From Papaver somniferum (lineage: Eukaryota > Streptophyta > Magnoliopsida > Ranunculales > Papaveraceae): DNA of 64,000 nucleotides. Shown here in pieces: positions 1 through 12,179 of this stretch. The notes under the pieces were generated by a model that saw nothing but the letters and a program-made list of their open reading frames with translations, ran no database searches and was not told where the DNA came from. The position numbers and the translations under genes are program-made. The DNA lies in contig NC_039368.1 in NCBI RefSeq assembly GCF_003573695.1, forward strand, positions 78,754,374 to 78,818,373, written 5' to 3'. Every line of letters starts with the position of its first letter. The first letter of the stretch is position 1.

Positions 1-249
1 TGACATCAAGGAAGTTGAAACACTTACCCAATACTGGAACACGGAATGAAATTGGACCTTTAGATCTGTTGACTCTAGCACTCAGCCGTTAGATCTTAGG
101 AATTCCCGCCAATTTAATTTCCGTCTGAACTATTAGTATTATCCGTCGGATCGATGTATTTCCGCGTTTTTATCATACGTTAGATCTTCTCCGCATTTTT
201 CTCATTTTAATCAAAATTGTCATTACCTCTGTTTTTATAACAGAGATTA

Positions 250-425
250 TCATCCTTCAACGCCAACACTGTCACCACAACCATTACCAGCACCAAATCA
301 ATTCAACATCTCCACCACCACCAAATCAATTCAATATTTTTACCACCAGGAACACCATCAACACCACCATAACCAGCACCACCACCATAACCACCACTAT
401 AACCAGCACCATAACCACCAAATTA
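250..425. repeat. CCA/ACC-rich imperfect microsatellite
   Basis: Runs of CACCA, ACCACC and ATAACCAGCACC are interspersed with AAATCAATTCAA. The tract is impure, so it is a low-complexity microsatellite-like region rather than a coding repeat. Confidence 0.75.
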
Positions 426-1117
426 TATACAAATATGATAAAATATGTACATATATTTTCCGCAATTTCAATTTCAGTTGAAACCTATAAACTCAATTCC
501 CCTGATTTTTAGATTAGGGTATGTGTTGGATTACATTCTTAATTGCTTTTAGATACTATATTAAAAGATTACCTTTTGAACATTACCTGTTTGTGTAAAT
601 GCCTAAGAGAAATCCATTGTTTAATTTTAGTTTGTGAACTTCTTTTTATCGTTTTTCAAAGCCATTGTTTGATTCTGTGATTTAATTGTTTTTCAAATCG
701 TATAATTGAGCTCCCCAACATGTATAAATTTGATTTATTTAAATAAAGTGACACAATCACAGTAACCTTGAGATGATTTCACTTAAGAATCATCGTCGTT
801 ATTGTCTTCCATAATGTTATTAAGACCACTATTATGACCATCACAGCCATCAACAATTTCTAATGACACATCTTTGCTTGAGATCAATAGATAGAAACAC
901 TTGGATCAGGATATTTAGGTTAGCTACCAAATTTTAGTTGATTTATGAAGTTTGGTATGATATTTTAATAATTAAGAATGTTTGTAGTGTGCAGTATCAG
1001 GCAATACTCATTCAGTTTTTAGAACAACAACGAAACAAGCTATGTATGGATCGTCATCAGTTCCATATGTGAATAATGCTATCTATTTTGGTTTACAATC
1101 CTTATTGAAAAGTCATA

Positions 1118-1258
1118 GTTTGGATATGTGGTCTTTTATTAAAAAGTTAGTTTATTTGCATGAAACACTACAGATAAAAATTTATTAAAAAGTTAGTTTG
1201 GTTTGGATATGTGGTCTTTTATTAAAAGGTTAGTTTATTCGCACGTGCAGATAAAAAT
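1118..1258. repeat. 83-bp imperfect tandem duplication
   Basis: The block starting GTTTGGATATGTGGTC at 1118 recurs at 1201. Both copies continue through a TTAGTTTATT segment and end in GATAAAAATTTAT. Period is 83 bp with a few substitutions. Confidence 0.7.
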
Positions 1259-2211
1259 TTATCTTAGAGCTTCCCATGAAAGTTATTCTTAGGACATAGG
1301 GTCCCGAAGTCCTGCAGTTCAAATCTTACTTATTTGCATTGACACTTAGTCATTTTCCTGAACTATGTTGTATTCTCACAATAAGTAGTTTTTTCTGAAC
1401 TTCATGCCGACTTATATCATTGTTAGTCTTTGTTTCAAGTATTTAACTCCCCCTTTACATATATCTTATCATACTGCTTAAATGCATCGATCTAATAATC
1501 ATAACAAGAATTAAACTTCTACGTTGTTAGAGCATTGCTCGGTTGAACCCACCAAGCATTGGTATGTCAAGTTTGGTTGTCATATTTTAGTGAACCGAAA
1601 CTCATTTAAAGAGTCGCTTGATTATATACTAGAGTCAACTTAGTATATGTTAGCTTGAAAGTATTAGAATATGAGACATTACAAATATTACGTGAAGACT
1701 TGAAGAATGTGAAGAAGTAAGGAGCTACAACGAAGACATCATACTTCTACTTGAGGATAGTAATATTTGACTTGAACTATTTTATTCCCTAACGTATCTT
1801 TCAAGTCGGCATATTGAAAACATAACTGCGAAGCTATGAATGATTATACTCTAGTTAGACGTAGTATTAAGGAATACAATAAGAATTATAACGCTTATCT
1901 TTTGAACTTCGTATATAAGATATCGACATAATCATTTGAATACTATTGTGATTATGTATGGGTATGAGGTGAAGATTTCATCCTAGGAAACAATGTTTTA
2001 CATTCGTTTAAAGGAAGTACATTCATGAAATTGTTTTATTAATCGAAATGGAAATCGCTAGGCTTATTGGTATTTGTTATTCATTGAAATATTTTGAATT
2101 ACCAATATGTGTGACTAATTTTAGTACCTAGTCAACCAAGTTTTGGTAACTAGTGTGACTAATTTAGTACCCACATGGAGGTAGAACCGAAACTTGTTTT
2201 GGTAGAACCGT

Positions 2212-5200
2212 TGTAAGGACCCTCAAGCTCGTCAATGCTATTAGACCAGTCAAGAGACGTCTTAGCCGCTAATGATTCGATTAGTGTAACTCGAACGTTA
2301 ATTATTATAAATTAATCTAACAACGATATAGATAAAAAACTAGTATCGATAGATACATCTCGAAAAGTTAAACGGAATGGACTAGTCGAACGTGTCAATC
2401 AGATACCATACGAAGAAGTAATCATCAGATTGGTTTGAAGGGTAAAATAATCTTTTCACAAATAGACCGATCTGGAGTTCCCTTAGCGAAGAGAGTGGCA
2501 TCAATAGTGTTATCCTAGATCTTATCTTTAGCCAAATCGAAAAGATAACCCATTCTTTTTTCTTTTTTTTTTTATTCATTCTTCTTTTCTATTCTTCTTC
2601 CTTCTTCCCTCTTCTACTTTGTTCTTCTTACTCTGCGAGTGTTTGAGAGAAAAATAGAGATTTTGATTGAGAAAATCAATCTTTGATGAAGATCGTAAGA
2701 AGTAGAACTTGCTGTTGGCGTTAATAAAGAGTTAAGAGTTGTGCTGATGTTTTAGGAAACAGATTTAGGGTTTTCTGTGAATTGAGATTCGACTGGAGTG
2801 GTGGTGTAGGAAGAATTAGAGGGAATCAATGGATGGGTTTGTTAGATTGAAGCTGTTTAAGGAAGAGATTGAAGAGATTATTGGGGATTTGAGTGAACAG
2901 TGAACTGAGGTTTTTGCAAAATTAATTGGAGTTCGATTAGGTGCTGATTAAAGAAGAAGTTGAAGATGGGTATGTTATTAATTATTATTCCGTTGAAGTA
3001 GTAAAGAAATCAGATGGAATAAGAGATGGGTTTGGATGATTGAGAAATTAAGGTTAGGGTTCATAAGAAAAGTTCAGCGGAGAGTTTGAAGATGAAATTG
3101 ATAATCTTGAAGAACGATTGGAGATGGGTTTGATATGAATTAGGTCCAAGGTTGAAGAATTTCTTGAGATGATAGTTAGGGTTCAAAGTTATGAATCTGA
3201 AGTTCAATTGGTGGTTGAATTGCAAACTGTGATGTGGTTGGAAGTGATTTATATTACCAGCAGAATTGATTTGGTGAAATAGGAGATTCAGAGGTTGTTA
3301 AAGTTTGGGTAAGTCTCTACTTGTTTTAATTTTGGTATTTTGAGTTGAGTTGATTAAATTGTGTAGTTTTCTTTGTTGGGAATGAACCAGGATTGAGATA
3401 ATTGTAGAATGGAGTTGTAAGTTTAAATTTGTAGGATATTTATGATGAATGGCAGGGGACTAATGTTGTTAGCTTGGAAGATACAAGTATTGATCATATA
3501 GATGAATGTTAGGGGATGTAGAAGGAATGAATATTGCAGATTGTTTGAATGAAGATATTACAGCTAGAACTGGGATTATCATAGTTATTAGGTTTAAGTA
3601 TTATTACAGAGAAAGGTGGATTCAATGATGAATTGTGTATGTTGCTGATGAGGTTGGGGATTGCAAGTGTTGTGGTTGTTTAGGAATTACTGTTGTTGAG
3701 ATTGTAATTTGGGGTCGTGTTAAATCACATGGAGGATGAATTGTATTACAAAGAACTACTGGTGTTTGCAATGAAGAACTGGAGATGATGTTTTGAGTTT
3801 TAAAATGAATTATGGAGAGGGTGTAATGGAACCGTGATTGTGGATATGAAGATGGTGTTGAATTGTGAACAACAACTGCAGGGGATGGTTGAATTCTTGT
3901 TTCGTATGTGTGTGGTATGAGATGAGTTTTTAGGTAGTGTTGTTTGGGTTGATGCATGTTGGATATTGCATCTACTGCACATGTAGATGTATAAGCTGAA
4001 GTAGGTTGTAATGATGTTTTGACTGTGATCTTAGTGAAAGCCTGTAAGTGCTGTTCAAGGTAAACCTTGTATTTCAGTTGTATTGAAATTATAGAATTCT
4101 GTTATAATGAATTTATTTGAGTAAAGGTCTTTGATAGAATCAGGTTGGTGAAATTGAACTAGGATTAGAGATGCAGGTGTGGTAGGATCTTTGGCTTGTG
4201 CTTGTGGCTCAGGCCTGAACCTTGTCCCTGTCTGACTGAACAGATTCAGTTTGACTTAGAATCTTTTTTATCTGACTCAGTTTATCTGACTGAGTTGAAT
4301 CAGTTTGACCATTGACCTTAGACTTGATTTGACCTTTATTATTAACTTACATTGACTGTTAGTTTGACCGTTAGTTGACCCTAATGGACCAGGCCTTGTG
4401 TAATGGGCCTGATTAGTGGACTAGGACTTAGGATTAGAATTCCTCCTTCTATATTTTGGACCTCTTGTGGTCTGAATTAGCCTTTGGTTCCTTCGACAAA
4501 GTTGTAGATGTTCATAAGATTTAATTAATGGACTATAGAACCAACCTAATTGAATTAGTAAACCTTGGATATGTTAAAGATAAATAATAAAATGGTGTAG
4601 AAGAATAAATGGGCTTAGAACCATTAGATAGACTTGTATGATTCTTGTATGAGCCATTTTGGCTAGTTTCTTAGAGTTCTTGTATGATTAACAGTTAGTC
4701 TATTAACAACGATCGATTCAAAGGGTAAACCAGTAGATCGTGGATCTCGAGGTAGGCGTGGCTTGTCATCAAAAGAGGTGGGAATACTTTTGACTCTCTT
4801 GTAACCATCGATGTTTTGTTTTACAAAGATTTATGTTTATCAAATTCATGCATTGTCTAGTTGTGCATTCCATGCTTTGTTTAGATTGCATTACGATAAT
4901 TCTTTTGTTTATGTTAATCTTTCCATGGTTTGGAAAGGACTTGTAATGTTTTGTTGTCAATATGAATTGTTATGGGAAATGAGAATTTCCACTTGTGGTA
5001 TATATGATACGCTCCTTCACATTTATACCTACATGAATTCAGCTTTTATTGCTTAGAGCGGGTCATCATGGTCTTGGTGATATCAATAGCTATTGAGTGT
5101 GGTTAGCACGAATATTATACATTTTTGAAGAAGGAGTTTGTCCATATACATGTTTGTTTATTTCAGTGAGGATAGGCTCTTTCACATTTATACCTACATG

Positions 5201-5442
5201 AATTCATCTTTTATTGCTTAGAGTGGGTCATCATGGTCTTGGTGATATCAACAGCTAATGAGTGTGGTTAGCACGGATATTATACATTGTTTGAAGAAAG
5301 AGCTTGTCCATATTCATGTTTGTTTATTTCAGTGACTTGGTCACTTTTTAATGTTTGGGAAAACATTATTATTTTCCAAATATTTCCATGATTACTTGAA
5401 AGTTAAATGTTATTCCTACTGGACACCCCTTTTAGGGATGAT
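2212..5442 (+). mobile_element. X LTR 1, left part
   Basis: It begins TGTAAGGACCCTC and aligns with 17821 onward. It contains a pyrimidine-rich stretch (about 2555-2630) and a 165-bp tandem duplication near its right end. It is interrupted after 5442 by element E; the last five bases, ATGAT, are one copy of the E target-site duplication. It continues at 15566. No coding sequence is supported; the short ORFs here are chance frames. Confidence 0.85.
5003..5338 (+). repeat. 165-bp tandem duplication inside the X LTR
   Basis: Two imperfect copies each start at a GCTC(C/T)TTCACATTTATACC block (5011 and 5176) and end in TTTATTTCAGTGA. The same duplication is present in X LTR 2 (20602 and 20768), so it predates tandem amplification of X. 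Confidence 0.85.
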
Positions 5443-6903
5443 TGATAGACGCATTTATGTGTCTAATTTGTCCCAATTGTTTATATTGTTAGTGCTCGAT
5501 TTTGTACTTATTTGGTTATTTTATGTCTTTGTAGGTGTTTTTGGAGAAATAAGCTTTTGCGGCGAAATTGGCTAAAAAGTGGTTTTTTGCGCTCGTGGGA
5601 GAAAATTACTATACGGACTCTCACTTTGGATAAGGGGTAACCTAATTACTAAGGGGCACCCCATTTCAGGGCATGTACTAAAGGGACACCGGAACTGGAT
5701 AGGGGGAGGTCATCTTCAAAGTTTCAAAACTGGATTTTGGCGGAAAAAAAGGCAGCAGCGTCAACAGTTTTGGATCAAGGATTTGAGCGACCTAGGAGGC
5801 GATTCAATGGGCAAATTTGGTACCCACGGACTCTACAAGACATAAGGGACCTGTTAGAAGCGATTAGACCCATCTAATTGGGCTGGATAAGTCAGAAAAT
5901 CCACACAAAGTCAAGACAGTGCACACGGTTTCTGTTTAGGGTTTGAGATTAGTTTGAGAGATTTATGGGATATCTTGCGTGGGATATACATCAAAACAGT
6001 TGGGTAAAAGTCCTAGAAGATATTTGAGACGAGAGAATAGCTAGAAACAGCCTGTAACGCAACAAGAAGAAGATTATTCTTCAAACAACCCGTAAAGAAT
6101 AATGGAGATTTCCAAGGGGTTTGATCGAGTTTCAAGGGGATTTAAAGCCTATAAATAGTTGGTTTTATGTCAGAGAAGGGGGATGAAGAGTTAGGGGTCG
6201 ATTGGGAGGCCAGCAGAGAGGCGCAGGAGGAGTTGCAGGAATATTACCTGCTGCTGCTGCCATTAACAAAGCTCGAAGAACACGAAGAACAGACTCTCCA
6301 GGGCAGACTTATTTTCAGCAGCATCAACATCAGCAGCGGAGTGTCGTTGTTTTACTGCATTTCTATGGTATCGTTCTTCTCTGGACGCTTATAAAGGGTC
6401 GTAGTTTCACTGTTTTATATTTTTCACTCTTTTAATCATATTTTGAGCATCAAGTATGTATTTTGAGAATATGATTATTATGAGTAGCTAAACCCCAATA
6501 CTGGGATGATGGAGGAAGCTGTTTTTCAGCCATGTGGTTATTTAAATAATTCTTAATTCACTTTTTGCACCGATTTTAATTGATTTATGATTTCAATTAA
6601 TTACTTGTGATTTTATTTGATGGAACATGCTTAGTCCTAGGGATTCTTGATGTGCCATTCTTATAATATACAAGTAATATTTTATGGAATCTAATTTGGC
6701 AAAGATAGAGTTAATACTTGTTTTATTTTGAGCTATAATCGCCTAGGATTATTTTCTGAGCCACTTGAATATGAAACACATTGGAATCCTGAGTCCTGGT
6801 TCCTCTTGATCTTGTGACATATATTCTGTATATATCTTAATTTTTAAATCTTTACAAGTCCAAGCAACGAATCCGTATTTATCGCAAATTTAATATTACA
6901 ACA
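5443..6903 (+). mobile_element. Element E 5' LTR
   Basis: 1461 bp, matching 14111-15560 almost base for base. The two LTRs differ by a few substitutions and by an indel near 6370-6400, where this copy has an extra stretch containing CTTATAAAG. The low divergence suggests a fairly recent insertion. Confidence 0.92.
6150..6157 (+). promoter_or_regulatory. TATA box of E 5' LTR
   Basis: TATAAATA in the context AAAGCC-TATAAATAGTTGG, about 700 bp into the LTR, is a good plant core promoter match and probably marks the U3/R transition just downstream. The same site is at 14818-14825 in the 3' LTR. Confidence 0.65.
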
Positions 6904-6906
6904 AAA

Positions 6907-6923
6907 TGGCGCCGCCGACGCGG
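6907..6923 (+). other. Primer binding site of E (tRNA-Asp-like, altered)
   Basis: TGGCGCCGCCGACGCGG begins three bases after the LTR end. The first eight bases fit the complement of a tRNA-Asp 3' end (TGGCGCCG...). The rest departs from the usual TTGCCGGGG continuation, so priming may be weak or use another tRNA. Confidence 0.65.
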
Positions 6924-7644
6924 ACTTGTATATAGATTTGTTTTTAGGTTTAATATTTTTATTTATTTATTATTATTTGTTCCTTTTTTTCGTTTCTTTT
7001 TGTGTCTTTGATTTACAGGTTCGAAGTGGAATACTAAGGACTTGGGAACAAAAAGCTTAAAGCTAAAAGCTAAAAGAGAAGAAAAAAAATAGACATAATA
7101 TTTTTTTTAGGATTTAATCTTTATTATTTTTTTTATTTTTTTGTATATAGCTTTTATTTATTTATTTTAGAATTTGTAAATAGGCTTTATTTGTCATAAT
7201 TTTTGTAATTTTTTGGACTTTTTTTTTATTTGGACTTTATTCTGGACTTTGGACATTATTTTTAAAACCCTACGGAAGGGTTATAAATTAAAAATAAAAT
7301 AATTAAATACAAACTGTTTGCAGGGAAGGACGACGATTACTATATCGTCTCGGCCCCTCGGGTTCGCACACGACATAAGAGTCGTGGCCCGAGTCGACGA
7401 CAACGGTTCATCGCCCGTCTGGTACGGGAGGTAAGTCCAATCGAAACACCCGCGAATCTCCTGCAAGCGGGTTACTGTCTGCCTTAAGGTGATAATTGTT
7501 TGAGGACGAACCAGACTGTCTTTATTTTCCTAGTAAAGGGCAAGGCCTGGCCTAAACAAGATAAGGGTTCGGATTTCATCACCGTTCCCTTCTTGCCCGC
7601 CTTAGGAAAACGAAACCTAATGCGAACCCAAGCTTAAAATTTGG
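6924..7644 (+). other. E leader (5' untranslated region)
   Basis: This is a T- and A-rich leader between the primer site and the first copy of the triplicated segment. I see no ORF that resembles a protein. It probably holds packaging and dimerisation signals, which cannot be shown from the sequence alone. Confidence 0.5.
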
Positions 7645-9156
7645 AATAGAACGAGACCGATAGGGTAACGAGCTTAAATAGGAAACTCGTTCGAAAAATA
7701 TTGGTTGCTCTTTAAGCACACTCCAAAGTTCATGATGGTTTCTGTGAGTTGAATGCGTGACTGCGCCGCCTTGTGATAGCGGTGAGGCCTTGGGTATCAA
7801 AGCTCCACTGAGCTTCCCTCGCCTCAATTCAACTTACTTTGACTCGGATTGATTCCAGAGGGGTCTGCTCAAATTGCAACGAATTCCCTTTCGAAAGATA
7901 GAAGCTGGTCTAGAAACAATCTAAGTGGAGCCATCATGCTTTTTGTTTGCTAGAAATCTTTAGGTTTGCTTTGGTGGAGTCGAGTCGGCCTTGTTTGTGA
8001 TTGCGTAGAATTCCCCTGCAATTAAGAATGTCGAACTGGTATGATAGAAGACAATACAATGAATATCGACCTGAATTTGAATATGGACATCATCAGTATT
8101 ATGACCATAGTGAGAATAGTGGCTGGGGACGCCAACCTTTTCAAGGTTATGGTTCATACCATGGTGACCCCAATTACTATCCGCACGTGCATCAGTCTTA
8201 CGAGCAAGAAGATTATAGTACTAGTTCTTCGTCTCTAGAGGATACAATCAAACTATTGAAAAGTAGTCCTTTTTATGATCCTTCTGATAATTCCTCTTTA
8301 CTAGAGTCAACACGTAAGTTAGCTGAGTCGACGCGTAAGTTAGCTGATATGAATAGTATAATTATAGAAGAAAGAACTACAATAATGAGTGAACCTTCTT
8401 TAGAAGACCACCTCAAGCGGATAGCTGAGACGAACGAAAGAATTGCTCGAAATTACTTGAATTGCCAATATAGTGTATCTAATAATACCCTTGAGAATGA
8501 AAATAATTATTTACATAATCAAGATAACAAGGTTAGAATTGGTAGCACTACTTGTTTTGATGAGGTTCGATCTTTTTCGTGTTATAATGATGATTATGAT
8601 GAGGATAGTATTGATGAAGAACATGAAATAGGTAGGAATAGTGATCAGGAAGCTAGTAATCCAATTGAGCTTTATAATGATTATATTATTTTTACTTCAA
8701 ATCCAAATAATTTTTATGATTATTCACCTATTCAAGAGGACTAGGATTTGATTAGGAATACCACCGTTTTAGACGATGTAGTATGTCCTGTTTACGAATC
8801 CGGTAAAGGTTTAGAGGAACCGGTTTATCTTGAGACTACTGTTTTCGAGTCGAACGATTTAGAAACTGTAATCGATGATGGTTTCGAGGAACGGTTTTAC
8901 CCTGAGAATACTGTTTCAGAGTCGTACGATTTAGAAACAATAGTCTTAGATGAACTCGTAGAGATTAATGAGGATACACCGCAAGATTACAACTTAGAAG
9001 AATCAATTGCCCATTTTCAGGAATCTGATGACCTAGAAATTAGGGAGATTGTGGCTAGTCTAACTAGAGACACTGAAAACTCTAAGTTTGGGGGTGATTA
9101 TCACTTTCCTAGTGCTTTACCTTTAACTCTCAGAAAGTCTCCTCACATAGGACTTG
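7645..9156 (+). repeat. Triplicated segment of E, unit 1
   Basis: This is the first of three near-identical direct repeats of about 1512 bp, starting AATAGAACGAGACCG. Each unit holds about 380 bp of leader plus the first two thirds of the ORF. The junction to the next unit fuses the GGACTTG end of one copy to the AATAG start of the next. There is only short similarity at the breakpoint (TTG), which suggests illegitimate recombination for the first duplication and unequal exchange for the next. Confidence 0.93.
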
Positions 9157-9161
9157 AATAG
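8028..9161 (+). pseudogene. E ORF, truncated copy 1
   Basis: This is a copy of the front part of the E protein. It starts at the MSNW methionine, chosen because the family A protein also starts MS-x-x-W; the frame is open upstream to 8001. It is broken by a TAG at 8742-8744, where unit 3 reads GAG. The frame stays open after that stop to 9161, where it runs into the next unit and ends. It is hydrophilic and acidic, rich in Asp, Glu, Tyr and Asn, with a small repeat LESTRKLAESTRKLAD. If translated, only about 238 residues would be made. Confidence 0.75.
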
Positions 9162-10667
9162 AACGAGACCGATAGGGTAACGAGCTTAAATAGGAAACTC
9201 GTTCGAAAAATATTGGTTGCTCTTTAAGCACACTCCAAAGTTCATGATGGTTTCTGTGAGTTGAATGCGTGACTGCGCCGCCTTGTGATAGCGGTGAGGC
9301 CTTGGGTATCAAAGCTCCACTGAGCTTCCCTCGCCTCAATTCAACTTACTTTGACTCGGATTGATTCCAGAGGGGTCTGCTCAAATTGCAACGAATTCCC
9401 TTTCGAAAGATAGAAGCTGGTCTAGAAACAATCTAAGTGGAGCCATCATGCTTTTTGTTTTCTAGAAATCTTTAGGTTTGCTTTGGTGGAGTCGAGTCGG
9501 CCTTGTTTGTGATTGCGTAGAATTCCCCTGCAATTAAGAATGTCGAACTGGTATGATAGAAGACAATACAATGAATATCGACCTGAATTTGAATATGGAC
9601 ATCATCAGTATTATGACCATAGTGAGAATAGTGGCTGGGGACGCCAACCTTTTCAAGGTTATGGTTCATACCATGGTGAGCCAATTACTATCCGCACGTG
9701 CATCAGTCTTACGAGCAAGAAGATTATAGTACTAGTTCTTCGTCTCTAGAGGATACAATCAAACTATTGAAAAGTAGTCCTTTTTATGATCCTTCTGATA
9801 ATTCCTCTTTACTAGAGTCAACACGTAAGTTAGCTGAGTCGACGCGTAAGTTAGCTGATATGAATAGTATAATTATAGAAGAAAGAACTACAATAATGAG
9901 TGAACCTTCTTTAGAAGACCACCTCAAGCGGATAGCTGAGACGAACGAAAGAATTGCTCGAAATTACTTGAATTGCCAATATAGTGTATCTAATAATACC
10001 CTTGAGAATGAAAATAATTATTTACATAATCAAGATAACAAGGTTAGAATTGGTAGCACTACTTGTTTTGATGAGGTTCGATCTTTTTCGTGTTATAATG
10101 ATGATTATGATGAGGATAGTATTGATGAAGAACATGAAATATGTAGGAATAGTGATCAGGAAGCTAGTAATCCAATTGAGCTTTATAATGATTATATTAT
10201 TTTTACTTCAAATCCAAATAATTTTTATGATTATTCACCTATTCAAGAGGACTAGGATTTGATTAGGAATACCACCGTTTTAGACGATGTAGTATGTCCT
10301 GTTTACGAATCCGGTAAAGGTTTAGAGGAACCGGTTTATCTTGAGACTACTGTTTTCGAGTCGAACGATTTAGAAACTGTAATCGATGATGGTTTCGAGG
10401 AACGGTTTTACCCTGAGAATACTGTTTCAGAGTCGTACGATTTAGAAACAATAGTCTTAGATGAACTCGTAGAGATTAATGAGGATACACCGCAAGATTA
10501 CAACTTAGAAGAATCAATTGCCCATTTTCAGGAATCTGATGACCTAGAAATTAGGGAGATTGTGGCTAGTCTAACTAGAGACACTGAAAACTCTAAGTTT
10601 GGGGGTGATTATCACTTTCCTAGTGCTTTACCTTTAACTCTCAGAAAGTCCCCTCACATAGGACTTG
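9157..10667 (+). repeat. Triplicated segment of E, unit 2
   Basis: This is the second direct repeat (1511 bp). It is a mosaic. It shares the TAG nonsense codon and one upstream variant (AATAGTGGC) with unit 1. It shares the leader variant TTTTCTAG, the ATATGTAGG variant and the CCCCTCAC end with unit 3. This pattern points to unequal exchange or gene conversion between copies. Confidence 0.92.
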
Positions 10668-10672
10668 AATAG
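9540..10672 (+). pseudogene. E ORF, truncated copy 2
   Basis: This is the same front part as copy 1, starting at the MSNW methionine. A one-base deletion near 9680 (GTGAGCCAATT against GTGAGCCCAATT in unit 3) shifts the frame after about 48 codons. The original frame resumes as an open stretch from 9698 and then meets the same TAG as copy 1 at 10253-10255. Past the stop the frame is open to 10672. It is therefore doubly disabled. Confidence 0.75.
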
Positions 10673-12179
10673 AACGAGACCGATAGGGTAACGAGCTTAA
10701 ATAGGAAACTCGTTCGAAAAATATTGGTTGCTCTTTAAGCACACTCCAAAGTTCATGATGGTTTCTGTGAGTTGAATGCGTGACTGCGCCGCCTTGTGAT
10801 AGCGGTGAGGCCTTGGGTATCAAAGCTCCACTGAGCTTCCCTCGCCTCAATTCAACTTACTTTGACTCGGATTGATTCCAGAGGGGTCTGCTCAAATTGC
10901 AACGAATTCCCTTTCGAAAGATAGAAGCTGGTCTAGAAACAATCTAAGTGGAGCCATCATGCTTTTTGTTTTCTAGAAATCTTTAGGTTTGCTTTGGTGG
11001 AGTCGAGTCGGCCTTGTTTGTGATTGCGTAGAATTCCCCTGCAATTAAGAATGTCGAACTGGTATGATAGAAGACAATACAATGAATATCGACCTGAATT
11101 TGAATATGGACATCATCAGTATTATGACCATAGTGAGAATGGTGGCTGGGGACGCCAACCTTTTCAAGGTTATGGTTCATACCATGGTGAGCCCAATTAC
11201 TATCCGCACGTGCATCAGTCTTACGAGCAAGAAGATTATAGTACTAGTTCTTCGTCTCTAGAGGATACAATCAAACTATTGAAAAGTAGTCCTTTTTATG
11301 ATCCTTCTGATAATTCCTCTTTACTAGAGTCAACACGTAAGTTAGCTGAGTCGACGCGTAAGTTAGCTGATATGAATAGTATAATTATAGAAGAAAGAAC
11401 TACAATAATGAGTGAACCTTCTTTAGAAGACCACCTCAAGCGGATAGCTGAGACGAACGAAAGAATTGCTCGAAATTACTTGAATTGCCAATATAGTGTA
11501 TCTAATAATACCCTTGAGAATGAAAATAATTATTTACATAATCAAGATAACAAGGTTAGAATTGGTAGCACTACTTGTTTTGATGAGGTTCGATCTTTTT
11601 CGTGTTATAATGATGATTATGATGAGGATAGTATTGATGAAGAACATGAAATATGTAGGAATAGTGATCAGGAAGCTAGTAATCCAATTGAGCTTTATAA
11701 TGATTATATTATTTTTACTTCAAATACAAATAATTTTTATGATTATTCACCTATTCAAGAGGACGAGGATTTGATTAGGAATACCACCGTTTTAGACGAT
11801 GTAGTATGTCCTGTTTACGAATCCGGTAAAGGTTTAGAGGAACCGGTTTATCTTGAGACTACTGTTTTCGAGTCGAACGATTTAGAAACTTTAATCGATG
11901 ATGGTTTCGAGGAACGGTTTTACCCTGAGAATACTGTTTCAGAGTCGTACGATTTAGAAACAATAGTCTTAGATGAACTCGTAGAGATTAATGAGGATAC
12001 ACCGCAAGATTACAACTTAGAAGAATCAATTGCCCATTTTCAGGAATCTGATGACCTAGAAATTAGGGAGATTGTGGCTAGTCTAACTAGAGACACTGAA
12101 AACTCTAAGTTTGGGGGTGATTATCACTTTCCTAGTGCTTTACCTTTAACTCTCAGAAAGTCCCCTCACATAGGACTTG
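10668..12179 (+). repeat. Triplicated segment of E, unit 3
   Basis: This is the third direct repeat, ending in TAGGACTTG before ATATCCATGCC. It is the only unit that continues into the downstream half of the ORF, so it sits in the ancestral position relative to the C-terminal coding region. Confidence 0.92.

Larger units (their letters stand above)
1..2211. other. Unassigned left flank
   Basis: This stretch carries no ORF that looks like a gene. It is AT-rich and holds a CCA-rich tract (250-425), an 83-bp duplication (1118-1258) and a short repeated block, TGTGACTAATTT then AGTACC, at 2109-2127 and 2154-2172. It ends where the first X-family LTR begins. It could be intergenic DNA or an older, eroded transposon; I could not tell which. 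Confidence 0.5.

Noticed and set aside
1290..1345. tRNA-derived SINE signal (B-box-like GCAGTTCAAATCTTA)
   Set aside because: Only a weak B-box match; no convincing A-box, tail or target duplication.
3622..3957. 111-codon minus-strand His/Thr/Ser-rich ORF, repeated at 19200-19535
   Set aside because: Inside the X LTR; repeated only because the LTR is repeated, and broken in LTR 3.
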